DNA from: Ardenticatenaceae bacterium
GTDB taxonomy: Bacteria; Chloroflexota; Anaerolineae; Promineifilales; Promineifilaceae
Reading direction: 5' to 3'
NCBI GenBank assembly: GCA_020634455.1
Contig: JACKBQ010000001.1
Location: 4,092,001 to 4,156,000, forward strand
DNA: 64,000 nucleotides
The translations under genes were made by a program, and so were the position numbers. Of the stretch, positions 9,483 to 18,000 are shown piece after piece (position 1 is the first letter of the stretch; each line of letters starts with the position of its first letter). A model generated the notes under the pieces. The model did no database searches and was not told the origin of the DNA. It was given only the letters and a program-made list of their open reading frames with translations.

Positions 9483-9529
9483 CCCGGAGGGTTTTATGTA
9501 TTTGAAACATCAAAAGCTGAACCTCCGGG
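9483..9529. repeat. CCCGGAGG / CCTCCGGG inverted repeat between arlH and the stator gene
   Basis: Arms CCCGGAGG (9483-9490) and CCTCCGGG (9522-9529) are separated by about 31 bases in the 83-base gap upstream of arlH. The same CCTCCGGGAGG core recurs at 22515-22545, so this is a dispersed element that may also slow transcription between operon halves. Confidence 0.55.
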
Positions 9530-9543
9530 AGGGTTGAGTCAAC

Positions 9544-10068
9544 TTATCTGGTAATGATGGTGGAAGCGGTGATGCCGTTGTTGGCGCTGAGCGTGAGCCG
9601 GTTGGTGGTGGTGAGGGCGATCCCCGGTGCGATGTTGAGTTGGAGCAGCAGCTCTTCATCCGGGTTGAGGATGCCCGGTTCGTATAGTTCTGGAATGCCG
9701 CCTGCGGCGTCGGTGTAAATGGTGGCAGTCCATTGGTTGCCGCCGGGTGCGCCGCTGGTGTAGGGGTACCAGTCGGTGTGGTACACATCGCCGCTGCTGT
9801 AATATTGCATAAAGATGTCCCATTCATCGAAGTTGGTGAGGCTGGTACGGCCGTTATTCTTCAAAGTTAGCTGTACCAAACCGCCATTGTTTTGTACGGT
9901 AGCGGAGATGGGGGTCAGGTCGGTGCGTACGCGGTCGTCGGTGCGTTCTTCCATCTCTTGCCAGGAGTTCATGAGCTGCTCCTGGGTGTCCAGGGAGGTT
10001 TGGAAGATGTTGAGTCCGGCGGTGAGGATGAGCGCAACGACGATGATGACGGTTACGATTGATTCCAT
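9544..10068 (-). CDS. Archaellum stator-type protein (ArlF/ArlG-like), second of pair
   Basis: A 174-residue protein with an N-terminal hydrophobic helix (about 3-20) and a beta-rich outer domain (SATVQNNGGLVQLTLKNNG) that reads like the immunoglobulin-type fold of ArlF and ArlG. In archaea those two proteins bind the S-layer and each other to anchor the motor. A conserved-looking amphipathic stretch (ERTDDRVRTDL) joins helix to domain. The start at 10068 lies 2 bases after the upstream stop. An upstream in-frame ATG at 10194 would add 42 residues of low-complexity His/Pro sequence overlapping the previous gene and is rejected. It occupies the F/G slot between arlD/E and arlH. Which protein is F and which G cannot be settled by eye. 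Confidence 0.75.
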   Translation of the reverse strand: MESIVTVIIVVALILTAGLNIFQTSLDTQEQLMNSWQEMEERTDDRVRTDLTPISATVQNNGGLVQLTLKNNGRTSLTNFDEWDIFMQYYSSGDVYHTDWYPYTSGAPGGNQWTATIYTDAAGGIPELYEPGILNPDEELLLQLNIAPGIALTTTNRLTLSANNGITASTIITR

Positions 10069-10070
10069 GA

Positions 10071-10583
10071 CTATAACCCTGTAAGGTAGGTGTCTTCGAT
10101 GCCGTTGGGGGTGACGATGCGGACGTAGTAACGGCCAGAGGCAAGTGTGCTGTTGTAATGAATGGTGATTTTCAGGGTGGCGGTGGGGTTCCACTCGCTG
10201 TCGTTTTCGACGGTGGCGGTCCAGTACGGGAAGGTGCCCCCAGCGTTGTTTTGGTGGGGGATGCGGCCAAAGTTGCCTTCTGGGCCGTAGAAGACGTCCA
10301 TGCGTTCGAGGGCGCTAATGCGGGAAGCGCCAATGTTTTTGACCCAGATGAAACTGTTGAAACGGCCGTCTCCATTCACATCTTGCCACGCGCCATTGCC
10401 ATCCAGTTCGCCGCTGGCATGAATGATTTCCACTTCGCTTTGTAAGCGGTCATCAAGGCGGGATTTCATGATGATCATGGCGTTGTTGCTTTGGATGATG
10501 GCCGGGTAAAGAGCGTTGAACACCATCACGGAGGCAACCACGCTAACGATTACCATGAAGGCGGTGGTAATCGTCTTATCCAA
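10071..10583 (-). CDS. Archaellum stator-type protein (ArlF/ArlG-like), first of pair
   Basis: A 170-residue protein with an N-terminal hydrophobic helix (about 5-30, ending in NALYPAI) followed by a soluble beta-rich domain with FIWVKNIGASRIS, which resembles the IKNTG-type strand of archaeal FlaG/FlaF. Polar residues directly after the helix (SRLDDRLQSEVEIIHASG) match the amphipathic region that follows the anchor in this family. The gene overlaps the 3' end of the arlD/E-like gene by 8 bases and is followed 2 bases later by its partner, so the three are tightly coupled. I infer a pseudoperiplasmic stator role from position and topology; the primary sequence similarity is weak. Confidence 0.75.
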   Translation of the reverse strand: MDKTITTAFMVIVSVVASVMVFNALYPAIIQSNNAMIIMKSRLDDRLQSEVEIIHASGELDGNGAWQDVNGDGRFNSFIWVKNIGASRISALERMDVFYGPEGNFGRIPHQNNAGGTFPYWTATVENDSEWNPTATLKITIHYNSTLASGRYYVRIVTPNGIEDTYLTGL

Positions 10584-11580
10584 AGTTCACCTCCGAAATG
10601 AAAACCAGCACTTCGTGCAAATATTCCGAGGTATGATGATCCAAAATCTCGTTGAGCTGGCTTAACGTATCTATGACCTGGCGAATACCAGCCGTTTTTG
10701 TGGGTTGAGGAGATTTGCTAGAGTTGACCAGCCGAAGCAGCGCCTGGCGCATCTCGCGGGAGAGGTCGCCTGCGCGAATGTACATTTCAATGGTTTTGTG
10801 TGTGTTTTCTTTACCAATGGTAGCCACGCTCTCATCTACCCAGGTAAGTAGCTTGCGGACGGTAACCCGTACCGCGTGGCTATTAATTTGCCCGGTGTTA
10901 AGGCGCGGTTTGGCTTTTGGTATGGTAGCATCAAAAATGGTAAGTAGAGTGCTGGGATGTTCTTCAAAAGCAACTGGCGGGCCAACGGCTAGCAGCTCAT
11001 CAACCAGCGCTTCTTTTACCAGGGGTGTTGCCTGGCCATTGCTAATATGCAATTTGGGGGTGCGCTTTTTTGCCTCTTCAAAAGATACTTTGCGGTGCGA
11101 CGGGTAGGTTTCGCTAGCGATGAGCTTATCTAAAAAGTCGTGATCGTCTTCAGAAAGCTTCTCGATGGTTTGGGAACGGCCGTTGCCATTGCTGTGCCCG
11201 TTGTTGTTGTTATTTGTTGGTGGTGTGGGCCTGGGAGACGGCCGTTCTTCTGACCGACCTCCCAAAATGGGATCATCATGGTCTAATAGCTCATCCTCAG
11301 ACTCATCAACAAGCGTTACAGTTTGAGGATTGTATTTAGCAAAATAATTGGGCGGCACAGGAATTGCCGAGAACATTTGGGGCTGGTTAAAAGATGGTTG
11401 CGGAGGCTGTTCGGATTTTGGGTTTAACTTCGGGCGCTGTTCATCATGAATGGTTGGATAAAGCGACGGATAGTAATGAACCAAAACCTGCTCTTCAATA
11501 TCCAAAAGAGTTGCCCGAATTTCATTCTTAAGAACCTTTAGCTCCTCTTCTAATTCTTTAACTCTGTCTTCTAATGACAC
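10576..11580 (-). CDS. ArlD/ArlE-like archaellum switch/adaptor protein
   Basis: A soluble protein of about 334 residues from a GTG at 11580, which has a GGAGG ribosome site 6 bases upstream. An ATG at 11628 would add 16 residues but runs toward a hairpin and lacks a site. An N-terminal coiled coil (LEDRVKELEEELKVLKNEI) is followed by a long Pro/Asn/Gln-rich linker. A helical C-terminal segment (about 236-287) has LLTWVDESVATIGKEN and a following Y-ragdLS-emR-aLL pattern. That segment resembles the FlaD/E domain (archaeal consensus of the type LLKWIEFLxEKVGxxN...YYVxIGWISEEV). In euryarchaea ArlC/D/E link the motor to chemotaxis signals through CheF. No CheF-like gene is visible here. The coiled coil plus DE domain and the slot between archaellin and arlF/G support the call. 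Confidence 0.68.
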   Translation of the reverse strand: MSLEDRVKELEEELKVLKNEIRATLLDIEEQVLVHYYPSLYPTIHDEQRPKLNPKSEQPPQPSFNQPQMFSAIPVPPNYFAKYNPQTVTLVDESEDELLDHDDPILGGRSEERPSPRPTPPTNNNNNGHSNGNGRSQTIEKLSEDDHDFLDKLIASETYPSHRKVSFEEAKKRTPKLHISNGQATPLVKEALVDELLAVGPPVAFEEHPSTLLTIFDATIPKAKPRLNTGQINSHAVRVTVRKLLTWVDESVATIGKENTHKTIEMYIRAGDLSREMRQALLRLVNSSKSPQPTKTAGIRQVIDTLSQLNEILDHHTSEYLHEVLVFISEVNFG

Positions 11581-11629
11581 ACCTGGCCTCCAACTGTGGG
11601 TCTGGAAAAATAGTTTTAGAATCGGCAAT

Positions 11630-11654
11630 GCGCCCTGTTCCAGAAACAGGGCGC
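11630..11654 (-). terminator. Hairpin just downstream of the archaellin gene (attenuator candidate)
   Basis: Perfect 10-base arms GCGCCCTGTT and AACAGGGCGC with a 5-base loop, 27 bases after the archaellin stop. No T-run follows, so it is more likely a partial terminator or mRNA-stabilising 3' end that would make archaellin mRNA more abundant than that of the motor genes. Confidence 0.6.
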
Positions 11655-11681
11655 ATAAACCAGTAGGGAAAACGATTTTAC

Positions 11682-12260
11682 TTAGCGCAAATCAATAATC
11701 GTGTCCAGGAAAGCTGGCGTCGTACGTTCTACTACAACCACACCACCTTCAGCTGGCTTAATTTCCAGAGCAAACTGTGTGTTCTCTACCAAAGGTGTAG
11801 TCAAACCGGAGACATCAACCGTAATTTCTGCCAATTCGCCTTCTTCCAGCAAATCATCAGTATCGTTGCGAACCACCCAGGTGAGCGTCCAGGTTAGATT
11901 TGCCGACCGTTGAGCGCTATCGCGATAATCAATGATGAGCGTGTTGGAAACTGGCGCGGTCAGGTCAATAGATTCGCCGCCGGCAGCGTTGGCTACGCTA
12001 AAGATAACATCTGTTACTTCGGTGCCATCGGTTTGGGCAACAACAGCACCCCGCAGTTCCAATGAGCTGCGCACTTCAGACAAACCTGCGTAGATAGCTT
12101 CCTTGCTTTGTTCGGTGGCGGTGGTACCGGCCGATAAAATGGTAAAAGCAAAAATGGCTGCGACCACTACGAAAGCGATCAAAATAATTGCTGTTTCCAG
12201 GGCGCTAACGCCTTGTTCGTCTTTGTACAAGTTTTTAAAGAAATTCCATTTACCTTTCAT
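11682..12260 (-). CDS. arlB: Archaellin (archaellum filament subunit, FlaB/ArlB-like)
   Basis: The filament subunit, 192 residues. A basic leader MKGKWNFFKNLYKDEQG is followed by a hydrophobic helix of about 25 residues (ETAIILIAFVVVAAIFAFTI). Cleavage is expected after Gly17, leaving Val at +1 and a Glu at +5, the pilin-type signature. The helix continues into SAGTTATEQSKEAIYAGLSEVRSSLELRG, which follows the archaellin pattern (TAGxLxxKA...exvssglxVxsxxG). A beta-rich domain (about 60-192) fits the outer immunoglobulin-like domain of archaellins. An AAGGAG ribosome site lies 10 bases upstream. As first gene of the operon followed by a strong hairpin, it is set up for high expression. Only one archaellin gene is present, whereas many archaea have several. 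Confidence 0.88.
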   Translation of the reverse strand: MKGKWNFFKNLYKDEQGVSALETAIILIAFVVVAAIFAFTILSAGTTATEQSKEAIYAGLSEVRSSLELRGAVVAQTDGTEVTDVIFSVANAAGGESIDLTAPVSNTLIIDYRDSAQRSANLTWTLTWVVRNDTDDLLEEGELAEITVDVSGLTTPLVENTQFALEIKPAEGGVVVVERTTPAFLDTIIDLR

Positions 12261-12270
12261 TTTATTTGGG

Positions 12271-12322
12271 CTCCTTTTGCCTAAAAAATTGATTTTTCTG
12301 TTTGTCTTGACGACATGACAAA
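12271..12322 (-). promoter_or_regulatory. Leader of the archaellum operon: ribosome site and inverted repeat
   Basis: Reading toward the archaellin gene there is an inverted repeat TTTGTC-10 bases-GACAAA (12301-12322) and then the AAGGAG ribosome site at 12271-12276. A TATAAA-like -10 element lies just upstream at about 12326-12331. The inverted repeat would sit in the 5' leader or next to the start of transcription and could be an operator. The promoter assignment is tentative. Confidence 0.4.
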
Positions 12323-12500
12323 ACTTTATACGATTTTTGCGGGGCTGTGTGTGTGGTTAACGAGAGGGTTGCGTGGGGGTTCTGTTAGAGATGTACTGGC
12401 GGACCATGACCAGTGTCCCAATTTTTTTTCGATCGGCTGGTATAAAAATTTTCAATCTAGGAACAGGTTTCAGGCCTGCCCCTTCCACCGTGTTGCTTAA

Positions 12501-12536
12501 CAAAAAAACACCCTCTGTTTTGGGCAGAGGGTGTTT
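12501..12536 (-). terminator. Rho-independent terminator of the OmpR-type regulator gene
   Basis: Arms ACACCCTCTG (12508-12517) and CAGAGGGTGT (12525-12534) form a perfect 10-base stem with a 7-base loop. On the minus strand it is followed by a run of T, 30 bases after the regulator's stop codon. It separates the two-component cluster from the archaellum operon. Confidence 0.88.
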
Positions 12537-12564
12537 GTAATGAGCTGGATTCGTGCGTAAAGCG

Positions 12565-13290
12565 TTATACGCTATTGTTTTGGTCAAGAATGTAGCCGTG
12601 GCGAGGAATGGTGCGGATGTAGGTTGGATTGGCAGGGTCTGGTTCAATCTTGGAGCGCAAGTTGCGGATGTGCCAACGAGCCAGGCTTCGGTCGGCTGTG
12701 CCAGGTTCGTAAGCCCAAACGTTTTCTAGCAGATCGTCGCCGGAAAAGGTTTGGTTTGGGTGGGTCATCAGGTAGTGGAGCAGCTCAAATTCGGCCGGGG
12801 TTAGCTGGATGGTCTCGTCATGATTGACTTGTACCCAACAAGCTTTAAGGTCCAGGGTGAGCGGACCAACTTCCAGGCGGTCGGCAATTTGGGCATTTGT
12901 TTCGATTTGGAGTGCACCGGTGCGGCGGAGTTGGGCACGGATGCGGGCTTTTAATTCGGCCGTATTGAAGGGTTTATTCAGATAGTCATCGGCACCAGCT
13001 TCTAGTCCACTTATGCGCTCTTCTACGGTATTTCTGGAGCTTAGAAATATGACAGGGGTTTTGGCCAATAGGCTGTCTTGGCGAATGCGGCGGCAGGTTT
13101 CCAGGCCGTCCATCCAGGGCATGTTTACATCGAGTACGATGACGTGGGGTTGGTAACGACGGGCTGCCTTGAGGCCATCAGCTCCGTTGGCGGCTGTGAA
13201 TACTTCGTAGCCTTCATCGCGTAGGCTGATGCGGATGCCTTCAATCAGGCGGTAATGGTCGTCAATTAGTAAGATGCGGGGTGAAATCAT
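12565..13290 (-). CDS. OmpR/PhoB-family response regulator
   Basis: A DNA-binding regulator with an N-terminal receiver domain (ILLIDDHY; phospho-Asp in VLDVNMPWMDG; Lys in LNKPFNTAELKARI) and a C-terminal winged helix of the Trans_reg_C type (LLENVWAYEPG, HIRNLRSKIEPDP, IRTIPRHGYIL). From the ATG at 13290, with GGAAGG a few bases upstream, it has 241 residues. An ATG at 13335 would add 15 residues and has no visible ribosome site. It has its own terminator and lies between the archaellum operon and three kinase/PAS genes on the same strand, so it is the obvious candidate for control of this neighbourhood. The sequence does not show its targets. Confidence 0.92.
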   Translation of the reverse strand: MISPRILLIDDHYRLIEGIRISLRDEGYEVFTAANGADGLKAARRYQPHVIVLDVNMPWMDGLETCRRIRQDSLLAKTPVIFLSSRNTVEERISGLEAGADDYLNKPFNTAELKARIRAQLRRTGALQIETNAQIADRLEVGPLTLDLKACWVQVNHDETIQLTPAEFELLHYLMTHPNQTFSGDDLLENVWAYEPGTADRSLARWHIRNLRSKIEPDPANPTYIRTIPRHGYILDQNNSV

Positions 13291-13496
13291 ATGCCCTTCC
13301 AAAAATGCTTGAATTTGAGCGAATGTTGTGGTCATTTGTCACTTAACTGTTTTGGTTGGGAGAAAAGACTGCCAGTATTTCTCTTCGTTTATGTTACACA
13401 ATGGCAAACTTACCAGAGGTAGAAGGGGTTTGGAATGGGAAGGAGGTCACTTGGAGAATTTTTTAACGCGACGTTTACGGGGGAGCGGCAGGCGGG

Positions 13497-14606
13497 TTAC
13501 ATTTCGATAGTGAAGATGGTTCCTTTTGGTTTATTGGCAGAGGCGTAGATACGGCCGTTGTGCGCTTCTACGACCATTTTGCAAAAAGCCAATCCTAGCC
13601 CTACCTGTTCCTTGCCTGCGTTTTTTAGGGCAATAACTTCATATTTGTCAAAAATACGTTCGTAATTTTCTGGTGCGATGCCGGAGCCTTCATCCAGTAC
13701 CTGAATACAGAAGGGATTTTTTTGTTGTGGGGTGGTATGGTGAGGTGTTGGCAAGCACAGCCGTAATGTTACCCGGTTGCCGTCTAGAGCATATTTAAAG
13801 GCATTGGACAGAAGATTATCAATTACTCGTTTGAGTAATGGGGCATCTACGTAAGCAAAGTGTGGCTGCGCTGGTAAATCTATATCTAGATGCAGGCTGT
13901 GTGTTTGTGCCAATTCAGAATGGTTTTTGGCAACATCCAGAATGAGTTGATTGAGATTGTGTTTGCTACGTGACAATATTAATTTGCCTTGCTCCATTTT
14001 GGCGACCATCAATATTTCATCTAGAAATCCGGCCAGGCTGCGCAAGCTGTCTTGGACTCGTGTGGCATAATTATTGTCTTGTAGGGTGAGCTTGTTCCCT
14101 TTAATGAGAAAATTATTGTACAGGGTAGCCGTGGTGAGTGGATTGCGCATGTCGTGGATGAGCATCTGGGCTAAATCTTCTCGCAACTGCATCACTGATT
14201 GTAAGGCATCGTATTGTTGTTTGATGCGCAACATGGTGTGTACGCGGGCTCGTAGTTCTGCACCATTGACGGGTTTGGAAAGGAACTCATCCGCACCTGC
14301 GTCTAATCCTTGCAGCATATCTTCACGGCTATTGAGGGCTGTCACCAAAATAATGGGGATGTGTTGGTAGGCTATGTTTTGTTTGATGGTATGGCATACG
14401 TCGTAGCCGCTGAGTTGCGGCATCATTACGTCCATCAGGATGACGTCTGGCTGGATGTGGCCTAATTGTTCTAGCAGGTGTATGCCGCTTGGGAATTGAG
14501 TTACCTGGTATGGCTCAGTGGCGAGTTGTTCAACAATGACCTCGCGGGCCATCTGGTTGTCGTCTACGATACAAATGTGTGCTTGTCTTTTTTCGCCTCG
14601 TTGCAT
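13497..14606 (-). CDS. Response regulator-histidine kinase hybrid (REC-HisKA-HATPase)
   Basis: A soluble protein of about 369 residues with the same layout as the protein at 3111-4202. It has a receiver domain (ICIVDDNQM; phospho-Asp in LMDVMMPQLSG), a dimerisation/His domain with MLIHDMRNPLTT, an N-box LLSNAFKYAL and a G-box GLGLAFCK. The start is placed at 14606 (MQRGEK), about 10 residues before the first REC strand, as usual for the family. An in-frame ATG at 14675 would extend it by 23 residues into the upstream gene; neither has a clear ribosome site. It is likely the last gene of a three-gene unit with the PAS protein and the giant kinase, and 206 bases upstream of the OmpR-type regulator. 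Confidence 0.91.
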   Translation of the reverse strand: MQRGEKRQAHICIVDDNQMAREVIVEQLATEPYQVTQFPSGIHLLEQLGHIQPDVILMDVMMPQLSGYDVCHTIKQNIAYQHIPIILVTALNSREDMLQGLDAGADEFLSKPVNGAELRARVHTMLRIKQQYDALQSVMQLREDLAQMLIHDMRNPLTTATLYNNFLIKGNKLTLQDNNYATRVQDSLRSLAGFLDEILMVAKMEQGKLILSRSKHNLNQLILDVAKNHSELAQTHSLHLDIDLPAQPHFAYVDAPLLKRVIDNLLSNAFKYALDGNRVTLRLCLPTPHHTTPQQKNPFCIQVLDEGSGIAPENYERIFDKYEVIALKNAGKEQVGLGLAFCKMVVEAHNGRIYASANKPKGTIFTIEM

Positions 14607-14641
14607 GATGGATATTTTTTTGCGGCTGGTCTGTTTTGTTG

Positions 14642-15052
14642 CTAGACCGTGAGATGAGATACGGCCGTTCCCCAACCCGATTCTACCAATTGCATGGCAA
14701 CTGCCAGGATGTTTTTTCCGTCGAGCTGTATTTGCTCAATAATTTCGACCTTGAACAAGGCTGGATCGGCGTGTGATGATGTGTAAAGAACGTAGCGGGG
14801 CATGGTGGGTAACGGCCGTTGCGGCCAACCAACCCAGGCTGAGTTTGAATCTAGCTGGAAGGTTTGCCGTAGCAGCGGGACAAACTTTTGCCCTTTGGGT
14901 AATGATTCTTCAGAAAGTAGCCCCAAAAAGTGGCGGGCCTGCCTGTTGGCATAGAGAATTTCGTCAGCATCATTGATGAGCAGGCGGCCAGTGGGTAAAG
15001 CGGTTGGGTTAGTTGAGCCGTATGGGTGCAAAACGGCCGTTGTGCGAAACAT
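14642..15052 (-). CDS. Small stand-alone PAS-like domain protein
   Basis: A 136-residue protein with a PAS-type core (GRLLINDADEILYANRQARHFLG, with a hydrophobic sheet later in VEIIEQIQLDGKNILAVAMQLV). The start at 15052 has a strong AAGGAG site 5-6 bases upstream, itself partly within the last codons of the giant kinase gene. No catalytic or output domain is attached, so it may act as a sensor or adaptor for the neighbouring kinases. It sits 10 bases after the hybrid kinase and 35 before the REC-kinase, which indicates one operon. The PAS call rests on pattern, not on a clear ligand pocket. Confidence 0.78.
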   Translation of the reverse strand: MFRTTAVLHPYGSTNPTALPTGRLLINDADEILYANRQARHFLGLLSEESLPKGQKFVPLLRQTFQLDSNSAWVGWPQRPLPTMPRYVLYTSSHADPALFKVEIIEQIQLDGKNILAVAMQLVESGWGTAVSHLTV

Positions 15053-15062
15053 AAGTGGCTCC

Positions 15063-18000
15063 TTAAACAAATTCTCGGGTAAAAAGCAAATCACTAACAA
15101 CAGTTACCAGCTTCCGAAGCTGTATCGGCTTGCTTAAATACTCATTTGCCCCCGCTTCTAAACAACGTTCCCTGTCACCAGGCATTGCTAGTGCAGTTAA
15201 AGTGACAATAGGTGTGTTATTGAACATCGCTTCACGGCGTAACTGACGGATAACAGTCAAGCCATCCAATTCAGGAATTTGAATATTCATCAAAATAATA
15301 TCTGGGCGCACGTCCTGCGCTCGCTGAAGGGCCTCTGGGCCGCTGTGCGCCATCGCCAGCCGATAACCCCAGACCGGTAAATATTCCAGCACCGTTTTTA
15401 AGCTTGTTTCGTTATCTTCCACCAACAAGATTAGTGGTTCTTCACCAGGTGCATAATTGTCAAGCTGCTTTGGGGCAAACTTTTTGCGATCTTTCCTAGC
15501 TAGCGCCTGAAGTTGGGCAGCGTTTAGCTGTGGCGTATTGGGAAGCGTTATGGTGAAACAACTACCAACTCCTACCTGGCTTTCTAATGAAACACTGCCC
15601 CCGTGCATTTCGGTTAGCCTATAAACAAGCGACAAGCCCAAACCAGTGCCTTCGTGAGAACGAGCTAGGCTGCTATCTAGCTGCATAAAGGGTTGAAAGA
15701 GCTGGTCCATATCTTCAGAAGAAATACCAATACCGGTATCCCAAACTTGAAACTGAATTGCATCGCCTTTTGGATCATTTAATACATTTAGCCCTACTTC
15801 GCCGCCTGTAGGGGTGAACTTTACTGCATTGCTTAATAAGTTAATCAGAATCTGTTTAAGGCGGCGTTCATCTGAAAGGCAGGTTTTCAATTTGGGATCA
15901 ATATCTGCTTTTAACCGAATTTCTTTTTTGTAGGCTGTTTGTCGCACAAATTGCAGGCTGCTTTCACACACATTTAATAACGACACTTTTTGGATGTCTA
16001 ATTGGATTTTGCCAGCTTCAATTTTAGCCATATCCAAAATGTCGTTAATCAGTTCTAATAAATGATTGCCGCTGTCACTGATAACTTTTATGGACGCTTC
16101 TTGCTTTTCTGTAAGCGTACCATGCAGCCCTTCGAGCAATATTTCTGCTTTGCCCAAGATGGCATTTAGGGGTGTGCGTAATTCATGGCTCATATTGGCC
16201 AAAAATTCGTCTTTAGCCCGTAGCGCTTTGGCCAGTTTGGCGTTGGTTGCGTTTAGCTCATTGCTGCGAACGCGCAGCTTGTCCTCTGTTTCTCGCCGTT
16301 TAGTAATATCTCTAGCCATCGCCTGAAAACCGACAACATTTCCCTGCTTGGTTATGAGTTGAACATTTTGCCCTAACCAAATTTTGTCCTGGTCTTTGTT
16401 AAGGGCTACAAACTCGATGTAGGTGTTGGGGGTTTTTTCAGTTTGCTGATTGTTGTACGCTTGCTCCAGCATTCTTTTGTGGTCTGGATGGATGAAATCG
16501 GTGAAATGACGGCCAATCAAATCGTTCTCATCTGTATAGCCAAGCGTATGGAGGGTGACGGGGTTGGCATAGGTACAATATCCTTCAGCGTCTGTGCGGT
16601 AGATGATGTCCGTGGCGTTTTCTACCAATTGCTTATACTGTTGCTCACTGGTACGTAGGGCGCGTTCGATGCGATTTCGTTCGTTAATTTGCAGCTCAAG
16701 CTCTTGTGTATGGTACCTTAGCTCATCATAAAGACGCACAGTTTCCAGGGCTAACCCTGCATTTTCGGTAAAAACGGCAATAATGCGGCGGGCACGCTCG
16801 TCGAAGCCGTTTTTGTACGGAGATTGCAAAACAATGGCCCCGATAATGTTGTTGTAGGCGCGTAGTGGGATGACCATTACTGACAAGGTGTAGGTGTTGT
16901 CTGGCGTGCAACGAGAATCCAGGGTGACATCGGGCACATAAATCAGTTCGCCTTGGCGAACGGCCGTTGCCACCAACCCTTTATCCTTTAATAAAATTTT
17001 GCCACCTTTTTCGTTTTGAAAACGGCCGACTTTGGCTAACCATGTCAGATAACTGTCGTGGGCTATTGGCTGTAGATTGATGCGATCTGTACTTAACTTG
17101 AGCGGCCTGTTTAAAAGCAGCACACCGCAAGTGTCAAACCCCAGTTCGTTGATGGTAATTGCGGCAATTTGTTCAGCCAGTTCTTGCACACTACTTGGTT
17201 TGAATAGCTGAACGGCCGCATTGTAAATGAGCTTTACCTCTTCTGCATTTGCTTCAATTTGCGCTTCTGCATTGCGCCGGTCGGTTAAATCGGTCACGGT
17301 AGAGATGGTTCCAATAATTTTGCCTTGCTGATCGCGGTTTGGGACGCTGTTAATAACAGCATATACCCAGGAGCCATCTGTTCTGCCTAACCGCGCTTCG
17401 TATAAGGTGGTTAAGCCCTCCAAATTTTGCATTTGGGCTTGAATGAGTTTGTGATGGTCTGGTTGGCACGTCACATCCAGAGCTGTTTTGCCAATTAACT
17501 GTTCGGGGTCGTAACCAAGCATCTCTGCATAAGCCGGATTCACATAGGAAAACGTACCTTCAACTGTGGCAACAACCAAACCCTGCCCCATGGTGCACAT
17601 AATTTGCTGAGCAAAATTGCGCTCCTCATTTAAGGTTCTTTCCACTTTTTGCTGCGTTAGGGCGTTGACAAAGATAGCCCCCAGCATTTTGATTGGCTCA
17701 ATGAAATCTTGCTCCCAGGGAGGTGTTTTTTTGGCAGAATCCAATCCCAAAAAGCCGATTGTTTCATTGCTAAATACAAGTGGAATTACAAGGGCTGTGC
17801 CAACACCTTGCATGGCCAACAACTTTCGTTCGCTGCTGGTTTCTTCGCTTTGGGTGCCAACCTGTTCTACCTGAAACGCTTCTTGCCGCTGTAAGCGAGG
17901 AAGCCAATTTAGAAAAAGGTTGGTGGGCAGCGTCGCAAAGTCTATGAACGCTGCGAGCCTGTTATTTCTCCGCCAGCCGTGTGTGTTTTTGAAGGAACGG

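Noticed and set aside
4305..12260. Reading the operon as a Tad or type IV pilus locus
   Set aside because: A KaiC-like ArlH, one double-length platform protein, an ArlD/E-like adaptor and two F/G-like proteins do not occur in Tad or type IV pilus loci, and TadZ, RcpA or PilQ-like genes are absent.
12565..13290. Naming the OmpR-type protein as the archaellum regulator
   Set aside because: It is a neighbour only. It has its own terminator, and no matching operator is demonstrated at the archaellin promoter.
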